From Toxonevra muliebris (lineage: Eukaryota; Arthropoda; Insecta; Diptera; Pallopteridae), in contig OY829329.1 of NCBI GenBank assembly GCA_963691655.1, positions 54,635,408 to 54,699,407 on the forward strand: DNA of 64,000 bases, in the 5' to 3' direction. The notes below the pieces were generated by a model. That model did no database searches. It was not told the DNA's origin and saw only the letters and a list, made by a program, of their open reading frames with translations. The translations under genes were made by a program, and so were the position numbers. This document shows, piece by piece, positions 55,932 through 64,000 of the stretch (position 1 is the stretch's first letter; each line of letters begins with the position of its first letter).

Positions 55932-56226
55932 GAGGCTGAGAGGAAAAGTGATATAACTTCTGCGTTCAGAAAAAAATGGAATAATTTTACTTAAGAGCAA
56001 AAGCAAAACGAAATATGTTCAGAGCAAAAGTGAAATGAAATATGTTCAGAGCGAAAACGGAATAAAAAACTATGCCGTTTTTGCTCTGAATGAATTGTTA
56101 TACCATTTTTGTTCTTACTTTTAAGGCGTTTCATTTTCGCTCTAAACCGTATTACTTATGCCATTCTTGCACTGACACACTAAATTATTTCACTTTTTAT
56201 TTTAGCCCGCTTTTCCTCTCAGCCTG
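55932..56226. mobile_element. MITE family copy 3 (GGCTGAGAGGAAAAG ends)
   Basis: Begins GAGGCTGAGAGGAAAAGTGA and ends TTTTCCTCTCAGCCTG. It is nearly the same as copy 2, with small insertions or deletions (e.g. an extra GCAAAA near 55999). Near-tandem arrangement with copy 2. Confidence 0.85.
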
Positions 56227-56299
56227 CCAACTGTTGGGCTTATTTAGCCTCTGACTGCCTCTGATCAAAGTGTTTACGTCTTATGGACTCTGTCTGAGT

Positions 56300-57940
56300 C
56301 ACTAGCGGATTCTAAGGGAAAGGAAAGGGTTTGGGAATAACAACTAGCTCCTTCTATATCGAATTAAAAAGTTTTACATCAACATACCACGTAAAGTAGA
56401 TTTTTTGTCGAATATTTAGACTGATTTAAACTAAGTAATATGGGAACAGAATTTCTGTCAAACTTAACTCAGGTCATTGTAACTTCAATAAAACTAATAA
56501 ATTTTTTTTTAATATCGTATATTTTACTAGAAAATGAAAAAGTCATTTCAAAAAGGAGTTGATAAATCAGTGAAAACTTGGAATGAACTTCAGATACTAC
56601 TAGAACTGAACTAGCTAAAAATATTCATTAGAAGAGTTGATTGTAACTACTTTACACGTCCCTCCCCCTCCTGCTTGAAATGAATACCTGCTTTTAGATA
56701 TATTTATAAGTACTTGTATTTATTAAGTTATAAATTTTACTTTTTAAAATCTAAATTCCGCCTACTAAGGGCTAAATTACAATTAAAAAACTAAATAATT
56801 AAATATATATGATTTAAGTGGAATACTAAAAAAATATGTCGTCGGTTCAGAATAAAACTCATCAAGTAACGTATTTGAAAAACAAACAAAAATAAATTTT
56901 AAAATTAATTATTTTAAAAAAAAATATGTTGAATCAATGTATTCAATGCATTTTTGCAGGTACTATGCAAGAATTACAGGAATCTATGTGTAAAAATCAC
57001 TTTTTCCCTAATAAAGATTGCTTTGAACTATGAGACTTGGTTAAATTTGTACTTGATGAGTTTTACCTCTGAATCGTAGATGTATGAATCAATTTGTCTC
57101 AAAACTTCGCATACTAGTCTAACAAGAATTTCACATTTTATATATATGATGATTTAATCAAAGATGATGATGACGATATGATGATTTAATTAAACAACAA
57201 CAAAAATAATAATAAAAAACAAAACAAAATCTATAGACAAATGATCATCACTACGTCACAACAGCCAACACGAGCTAAAGGCAAATAACCTCTTTAGATA
57301 TCAACATACCTACTACATACATACTAATAAATACAAGTTAGTAACCTGAGAATTGAAACGTCTGCAGCGAATGTTTAGAAGATTTCTTCAAGATCGCTAC
57401 AAAAGACTCAACTCGATCATCACTTTGACTGACAATGAATTTACACAATTAATGTTAATTAATGCTTGCGGTAGCGGTTAAGGTTGTGCGCGGTGAGAAG
57501 TGTAAACAAAATATTTGTGCATGAGCAGTGATCACATCACCACCACCAACAGCCGATTAATCGCACGCACCAACAATTCAAGTGTCGCACAATTTTGATT
57601 AGTGAAAATGTATATGTGTGTAAGAGTTCGATTATTGATTTTTTTATTTGGGAATCACCTAAACGCCACCATGTCGGTATTTGGTCAATCTGTGGTGAGA
57701 TCGTAAAACCGATCAAGTGATCAGTGTGATTGATCGTATGTGAATAACAACAACAACCACCAGCGCAACTACAGCATCTACGCCGTTATGCTAGTGAGCT
57801 AGCGATTAGATACGTCATTTTGATATCATGGCTTCGGGCGGCCAGATAACTTGCTAGCTATACATATATGTATATCAATAAGTACTATGCATATACGAAG
57901 TATTTTCTTTTGTTATTTTTTATGCTTTATTTTTGTGTAT
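56300..57940. other. AT-rich upstream region of glycine-rich gene 3
   Basis: Includes GAT/GATGAT repeats at about 57146-57190 and a block 57690-57735 with GATCAAGTGATCAGTGTGAT, an imperfect palindrome that may be regulatory. No exon recognised. Confidence 0.4.
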
Positions 57941-57949
57941 TTTCACAAG

Positions 57950-57992
57950 TATAAATACTTTTGTGCTCGCACTTTTCGATATTAGTAGTTCA
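57950..57992 (+). promoter_or_regulatory. Core promoter of glycine-rich gene 3
   Basis: TATAAATA at 57950-57957 with initiator-like sequences ATTAGT (57981) and TTCAGC (57989) 31-42 bp downstream. The leader to ATG 58071 is about 80-90 nt. Confidence 0.7.
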
Positions 57993-58070
57993 GCGAACGC
58001 AGTTTCGTTTTAGCAAATAATTCATATCGAAAATTTTTTTTCTTTTATAACTTCTTGTAAATTAATCGAA

Positions 58071-58532
58071 ATGAAAGTGTTGATCGTGTTTGCATTGCTA
58101 TTGGCAGCTGCTGTTGCTTTACCACAGTTTGGTGGTGGATTTGGTGGTCCAGGATTTGGCGGTGGCTATAGACCCGGTTTCGGTGGTGGCCCTGGATTTG
58201 GTGGCGGTGGCTTCGGTCGTCCCGGTTTCGGTGGGGGTGGCTACGGTCGTCCCGGTTTTGGTGGCGGTCCTGGATTTGGTGGTGGCGGACCTGGATTTGG
58301 TGGTGGCGGTTTCGGTGGCGGTCCTGGATTTGGTGGTGGAGGTTTCCGACGTCCCGGTTTTGGCGGTGGCGGCTTCGGTGGTGGTGGCGGTTCTGCTTCA
58401 TCTTCGGCTTCGTCAAGTGCTAGCGCTGCTGGTGGTGGTGGAGGTCGTGGTGGTGGCGGTGCTGCTTCAGCATCGGCGTCAGCGTCTGCCTCAGCATCAG
58501 GCGGTGGTTTTGGAGGCGGTTTCCGCGGTTAG
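58071..58532 (+). CDS. Secreted glycine-rich protein 3
   Basis: 153-aa intronless ORF. The signal peptide MKVLIVFALLLAAAVA is followed by LPQF and a Gly-rich domain of GFGGGPGFGGG, GFGRPGFGGGGYGRPGFGG and FRRPGFGGG units. Two Ser/Ala blocks follow (SASSSASSSASAA and AASASASASASAS, about residues 107-145) with an Arg-Gly stretch (GGGGGRGGGG) between, ending GGGFGGGFRG. It is the same family as the gene at 31833, but with Arg/Pro rather than His in the units, and is probably a cuticle or other extracellular matrix component. TATA upstream; AATAAA at 58606-58611. The open frames on the other strand and in frame 1 are by-products of GGN codons. Confidence 0.9.
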   Translation: MKVLIVFALLLAAAVALPQFGGGFGGPGFGGGYRPGFGGGPGFGGGGFGRPGFGGGGYGRPGFGGGPGFGGGGPGFGGGGFGGGPGFGGGGFRRPGFGGGGFGGGGGSASSSASSSASAAGGGGGRGGGGAASASASASASASGGGFGGGFRG

Positions 58533-58605
58533 AAGATTTTACTAGTATTATATTTTGTTGTAATTTAAATTGTCGTTTTAAAGAAAAAAGTCTGAGAGAT
58601 ATGTA

Positions 58606-58611
58606 AATAAA
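58606..58611 (+). terminator. Poly(A) signal AATAAA of glycine-rich gene 3
   Basis: AATAAA 74 bp after the stop codon, in GTAAATAAAGAAAAG. Confidence 0.7.
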
Positions 58612-58945
58612 GAAAAGAAATGTATGTAGAAAACCGGGTTCATGTTTTTTCGCCTCTAACCAAAAGGAGTTCTAGAAGTTGAGGAAAGGGGAAAATGGTT
58701 TAAAGTTTTCAGTTTCTATATACTTACTTTCGAATTTAAGCATTAAGACACAAAAGTGACTTTTTTTCATTAGAACAATCCATTCGGACACTTTTTAAAG
58801 TAAAAGGTTTTGGGGGCTCTGACCCCCCCCCCCTTGAAACTTTTTTCTAATTTTTGATATTGATTGCCTGTGGATGGAAAAAAAAGTCAAAATAAAATCT
58901 ATTGAACGATTTTAACTATTTTTTAATCGGTTTCTTTCTAAAAAG

Positions 58946-59717
58946 CAGGGCTTTGAAGCGGAGCGCGGAGCTGGAGCAAGGAGCTGTGGAGCACACTGCT
59001 TTGATCGGAGCTAGAGCAATGAAAATTTAACCACTCCGCTGCTCCGATTTGTAATTTTTCCAACTACCTATTGTTCGTTTACGATTCATTGTTTTTGAAC
59101 TCTTCATTGTCATTTCCATTGCAGTAATGAAAATGGTAATTGAAATATTCCATTGCCAGTAATGGTTATGACAAGAGAAGTCCTCATCGAAGTCGTTCAG
59201 TTCTTTACATATTTACAACGATGCCTGAAATGTACAATTACCACGTGTGGCAGTTAATAATTCATAATTTTTTCAAAATGCGCCATTGGAAATAAGGGGT
59301 GGTTCACTATCTTAACTTATTGCTATGACAGTAGCCTTTAAAACGTTATAGTTATTGTACGAGTTAGTATCGGATTGTAAATATGTCGAGTTTTGAGGCA
59401 AACTGATTTTGCGGCAAGATAACGCCTCGTCCCACTTATCTGTGTTGAAAGAAAAGAGTCATGTACCCAAAACTTACGATGTGTTCCTTAAAATGAAATT
59501 TCAGGAAACAGTTCTCTAAATTTGAATATAAAATGGGAGTTAGGGCAAATACATACATACATACATATGAATTTAAAAAAAAAAATGATTTTTATTGAGA
59601 AAATTATATGTAGTTGGAGCTAAGAGCGGAGCATGGAGCGGAGCAGAAGCTATACTTAAGAAGGTGGAGCGAAGCTGGAGCGGAGCAACTCCAAAATGTG
59701 GCTGCTCCAAAGCCCTG
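58946..59717. mobile_element. hAT-like MITE with GGAGC-rich subterminal regions
   Basis: 772 bp bordered by perfect 8-bp duplications CTAAAAAG (58938-58945; 59718-59725). The ends are CAGGGCTTTGAAGC and, reverse-complemented, CAGGGCTTTGGAGC. Both subterminal areas are packed with GGAGC/GGAGCGGAGC motifs (e.g. AGCGGAGCGCGGAGCTGGAG), as in hAT elements whose transposase binds repeated subterminal words. The interior is AT-rich and non-coding. Confidence 0.9.
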
Positions 59718-59725
59718 CTAAAAAG

Positions 59726-60032
59726 TCAAATATAAAATAAAAAATTTTTAAATAAATTTGAATTGAAATCGTACGAAGTTTGTAGCACTTCATGGTTTCA
59801 ACCTCATTTTTTCTAAATTGTGACGTACTGGGAAGTTTTTGACCTCAGATTCGTGTTCAGCATGAAAAATTCATTCACAAACACTAGGAACCATATTGTT
59901 CATCATTAACCCATTATTGCTCAGAGCACCCCGCCTTAGAAGATCTCTTTCAATGCTGTGACTGCACGAATTTAAGGAATATATGCCATCCGGGCTCCTC
60001 ATCATTGCTAATTGCCCAAATTCCCACTGATA
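59726..60032. other. Intergenic sequence
   Basis: The piece 59900-60010 is less AT-rich (CAGAGCACCCCGCCTTAGAA) but unidentified. Confidence 0.4.
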
Positions 60033-60576
60033 ACACTGGAATACAGTGAAAATATAACATGAACCAAAGTATGTTTTCTAAACTAATTCGAGGTCGCTGA
60101 ATACGAAAATCACACTAATTTTTTTTTTCTATGGGTAAGTTTTCGAGATATGACAAAATAACGGTTTTTCAGCTAACAGTTTCACTTACCGTTATCTAAA
60201 GCTTTTACCGAGTTGTATGTTATAGGAAATATAATTAAATTACGCGTTTAATGCTGCCAAGTTTTTTGAAATCAGATTATAAATGACTGCGATATAGATG
60301 TTGAAAGTTCATTTTTGGTGCGATTTTTCAGAAATTTTCACACAAGTCGTGGGCTAAGTTTTCTTTCTCACAAAAAATAATCACAAAATCTGAAGTTTTA
60401 TAATAAAATCATTTATAATCCGATTTTAACAAGCTTAGCAGCATAAGACGCGTAATATAATTATAATTCCTATGATATACAATTCTAGCCTGTAAATAAA
60501 ACTGTCCTCGATTCAGTTTAAAAAACATACTTTGGTTCATGTTATATTTTTAAAGTGAAATTTTGTATTCCAGTGT
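60033..60576. mobile_element. Long-hairpin MITE (544 bp)
   Basis: The ends are ACACTGGAATACAGTGAAAA and, reverse-complemented, ACACTGGAATACAAAATTTC. The arms share ATATAACATGAACCAAAGTA and TCGAGG(T/A)C, and further inward AATTA(T/C)...GCGT, CAAG.TT.. and ATTTATAATC(T/C)GATTT, so most of the element folds on itself. A single arm is found at 17766-17910. Confidence 0.8.
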
Positions 60577-62285
60577 AATCATTTGAAAAAAATTACTTTC
60601 TGACTATTTTTGTCATTTTTGATCATTTTTTTGAGGTTGTGTACATTATCAGTAAAGGCAAAAGTCATTGAGTTATCGAAATTATGTCTTTCACGATAAA
60701 AAATGTATTGAAATCCACATTGAATAGTATTTATTTAAAAAAATAGATTAAGATTAAGAAAACTGGGAAACAAAAATTTTTCCTAAAGCTTTAAGACATT
60801 TATCCATTTTTCTCTCTTGTCTGATAGGGCCCCATCAAATGCATCATCGTATTTAATTTATTGTATTTAAACATCAGTTTCATAAAAATTTTATATCAAT
60901 ATTTTCTTCGAATGAAAATCCCCCCCGAAAAAATATCCTGGCTACGGCCCTGAACCACATGATTTGTGTTCGCCGAAATCCATTAATTCCCTCAGCACTT
61001 ACCACCCTGTATTACTTAACTTCTATTCTTTGCGTAACTCTAATTTGTTATTATGAATTCATTAGAACACAAATTAACTGGAGAGAAAACAAGCTCCAAA
61101 AAATATTCTGAAAAAAGTAAATAATCAAAAAAAGAAAAAACAAAATCCTCTAAACCTTTTTAGAAATCTTGTTTTTGATGTCGATTTCGTACAATCATCG
61201 GCTTTGTTTGCTCATCACTCTGAGAATTTGAAATGATAATTGAAAATCTAAATAAATTATTTATATTTTATTTTGTTACTTTTTATGTATTGATTTTTAT
61301 ATAAATATTCTTTTACCCTACATTCGTGGCTTGTGGATCGTTTAGTCTGGGTAACTAGTAGTTACTAACTACTTGATTTAGAATTGTAATACAGTTTTTG
61401 TAAATCTTTCTATGATAACATATAATTAAAATTGAGTAGCTATAATATATCCGCGCTTTTAATCTAAACTGTCGGTGTCTCCTGTTTTTTGCAGAGTCTG
61501 GGTCAATTTAGTTTGGTGTTACAAAAGGGTTAAAGGTCTCAAACTGCTCCTTCACTCCCTCTCTCTGACAACTTTCCTTGGCCTCTGATCTATCTTCAAT
61601 AGTCATCTGGTTGCCCCCCTCCATCTGCGTTCTATTGCTTCTGACTGAGTTACAAATTCCACAATAAATTCGGTTAGAGGCAATAAAAACCGACTAGGTG
61701 GAGGCTGAAAGGTCCATCCGTGATTTTAATTCCTGGTTAATTATTTAATTTTTAATTTAGAAATTAGATATTGAAACCGAATTCATTCTAAATTTTTCTA
61801 ACCTCACTCACCTTCAAATTTTTTTGTTTTTTTTTTTTTTTTTTTGTAAAGAATATTGGATAATGTTAAGTTAGCCAAATGGATATTTTTCAAGCTGTGC
61901 TGTTGATATCTGAGTTTCTACTCCCAATTTTTTATGCTAATAATGGATATAAAAATTTATCTAAACAAAATTATGTAAAAAGTTTGTGTGTAATTGTGGC
62001 GACATGTTTGCTGAATATTATAAAAAAAAATTGGACTCAATGGGTTGAGAAATTTTTTTAAAATCGTGCTTACCAGCTTGAAAAATGTTGACAAAGCGGA
62101 TGCATGTTTGACGCCTTGACCTTCAAAGGACAAATTCGAATTAATTCTTTGCACAGCTTCCTAACAGCTTATAGATTAGAAAAATGCAAAAAAAAATTGA
62201 TTCGGAAAAAAATGCTGGTAAAAGGCCATGCTGTTGCTGGACTTCTCGAATCAGGGACTACAGATATGAAAGTTTAGTCTACTGA
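60577..62285. other. AT-rich intergenic sequence with degenerate repeat pieces
   Basis: CTCTGACAACTTTCCTTGGC and CTTCTGACTGAGTTAC at 61560-61660 belong to the same degenerate repeat as 51-52 kb. Poly(T) at 61826-61845. No gene supported. Confidence 0.4.
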
Positions 62286-62400
62286 TTCTAGCTCTGCTGC
62301 TCTTTTATGCCTATGATTATCTTTTATGTGTTCATCTGGTTGCTGCTCTTTTATGCCTATGATTATCTTCAAAGTTCATCTGGTTGTCTTCTACTGCTCT
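62286..62400. repeat. Two-unit tandem repeat (about 48 bp)
   Basis: TGCTGCTCTTTTATGCCTAT followed by GATTATCTT... and GTTCATCTGGTTG is present twice in succession, and CTACTGCTC begins a third partial unit. Confidence 0.65.
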
Positions 62401-62449
62401 TTTTTTTTTTTTAGCTATTTTAAGTTTATCGTAGAGCTTTAATAGAGGT

Positions 62450-63410
62450 CTCAAACTAGGATTTTATATTTCCCCGATAGATTTAATTAGAGGCAACAAA
62501 AGGCAGCCAGATGCAGTAAAAAGTTAACAAAGAAAACTGTATGAGTTCAAACCGACTTAGGTTTTCCCCAAAAACTTAAAACCAAACCCATGCCCTAATC
62601 CTATTCGAGTCGAGGAAACCCTACTATAGGTTTCCTTGGGTTAAATTTCTGTCTTTTAAACTTTTAGCCAAATCTGTAGATAGTCTTTCAATCTGAGCTG
62701 CCGTGTTCATTGTTTCGAAATCGATTTGAAAGGTTTCAAACTCTCAATAAAGAAATACTATTTGAAAATTATATAAAATCGTTGGGTTCCTTTTATTTCA
62801 GAAATTGACACACAAAAAACTCTGTTAGCAGAGAAGAGTTAGCTTGATAGATCCAACATTTAGTGGGAGGTCTTTGCCTAAAAATGATTTATTTAAAAAA
62901 AATTCTGAGAGTATCCACAGGCTCACTAGTGGTTCCAAGAGTTCCCGAGTAATAAACTAATTTTTTCAGTCAAGTAAAAAAAGACATGACTAAATTTAGT
63001 CGTGATTAAATAGTCATAATCACTACTAAATGAATAAGCCATTCAATTATTAATAATTCAATCATTAGTTTTAATTATATTGACAATATTGTGAAAAATT
63101 TGTAGCTGAAACTTTTAAGGTAGTTTTACATATCGTCAGCTATATGACAAAACCACGAATGTGCAAAAGGGATATTTTGATAAGACTCGATTTTTTAATG
63201 TTTAAGCATTCGCTATAAATATGTACATAATTCGATAATATCCGACACTTGCTATTACAAAAATAAAAACGGGATTAAGCATTCCTCACCCAGGTGTCAT
63301 AACCCACAAACTATTTTCCTTAGAACTAATAAAAATTAGTCAATAATTTGTGATTGACGATTAATTTTGTTGGTAATTACTTTTTACTCGTTAGTCAGAT
63401 TAAGTTTAAG
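62450..63410. other. AT-rich intergenic sequence, no gene recognised
   Basis: No open frame with domain features and no clear element ends. Confidence 0.4.
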
Positions 63411-63836
63411 TGAGGAACAGAATGTGAAGCTGAAGCGTGAAGTAACAATCAGTCAAAAGTAAAATGTATACATTTTCATTGTAATCAAACACAATGTGAA
63501 GTTGTCGCAGCCGCTGAAGGTGGAAATGAAGCGCAAAATAAGAACTTTTTAACTTTGTCGCGCTTCAAGCATCACAACTGATTGTCAAAATAAAAAAGTG
63601 GAAGAATTCTTTGAAATATTTATTGAACTTGCAAAAAATATTAATTGGTTTATAATTTAAAGCCCTTTGTTTGCAAATATGTTGAGAAAAATATGATTGT
63701 GTGTGTTTCCAGTTGCCATAAACATGAGCTTCAGAGGTGCACATTTTGTTCACATTTTTGTTTGTCGCGCTTCATTGTTTGCTACGCTACATTCTGTGCT
63801 TCAGCTGCGTACTTCACCCTTCATATTCTGTTCCAG
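63411..63836. repeat. Possible MITE with GAACAGAAT(G/A)TGAAG ends
   Basis: Left GAGGAACAGAATGTGAAG and, reverse-complemented right, TGGAACAGAATATGAAGGG. Both sides contain repeated GAAGC/TGAAGCGCG words. Imperfect; borders approximate. Confidence 0.4.
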
Positions 63837-64000
63837 GTTTTATTTACTGCTCCCTACTACATAGCGCTGTAATTTTTTAATAAACTTTCTGCAATCAATC
63901 TAGGGTGCCCAGGTTTGAGAAGTGAGTATATTCCAATTGGTTCGCCCTTCAGATTAAATAATTAACTTACTAGATTTTAATTTTTTTTTTTTTTCATTCA

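Overview
The window looks like nuclear DNA of a higher fly (Diptera, probably calyptrate). It is very AT-rich and intron-bearing. It has dipteran-style TATA promoters, Drosophila-like CAA/CAG-rich non-coding tracts, several mariner/Tc1/hAT/piggyBac-type elements, non-LTR retroelement pieces and a tRNA-derived SINE. No bacterial or viral organisation is visible. Only three loci are convincingly cellular protein genes; most of the remaining recognisable sequence is transposon-derived or low-complexity.

Region 1 (1-7000). A spliced, minus-strand acid lipase gene (abhydrolase, gastric/lysosomal lipase family) has six coding exons at 6544-6813, 6190-6367, 5883-6097, 5627-5776, 2170-2307 and 1696-2106. 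Every junction has GT-AG ends and a consistent phase, giving 453 aa with the catalytic triad intact. Its 3.3-kb fourth intron carries a DD37D (maT-type) transposon. A broken transposase remnant lies at the left edge.

Region 2 (7000-31400). No cellular gene can be proved here. The region holds nested elements (a long-inverted-repeat Tc1-like element containing a solo LTR), two 5'-truncated non-LTR retroelement copies (12.6-13.8 kb and 28.0-29.9 kb), several MITEs and a 21-bp minisatellite. A possible terminal exon lies on the minus strand at 30507-30750.

Region 3 (31400-38000). A small intronless gene for a secreted glycine-rich protein (31833-32423) and its promoter were duplicated about 3.5 kb downstream. 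The second copy is a pseudogene: its TATA box is altered, it has a frameshift and a stop, and an 807-bp hAT-like MITE with a perfect 8-bp target duplication is inserted in it. A deleted mariner sits near the 3' edge of the duplicated unit.

Region 4 (38000-57900). Mostly mobile and simple sequence: long hairpin MITEs, a SINE, a piggyBac-like MITE, a mellifera-like mariner relic, a second copy of the hAT-like MITE, and an old degenerate tandem repeat broken up by insertions.

Region 5 (57900-64000). A third glycine-rich secreted protein gene (58071-58532) has its own TATA box and poly(A) signal. It is followed by a hAT-like MITE rich in GGAGC motifs and a long hairpin MITE.

The glycine-rich genes share the N-terminal MKVLIV signal peptide and Ser/Ala-rich blocks, and probably encode cuticle, silk-like or other secreted matrix proteins. 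I did not find a coherent new multi-gene system. The most informative signals are the duplication and decay of the glycine-rich gene, the well-delimited non-autonomous transposon families, and a few hairpin and small-exon candidates.
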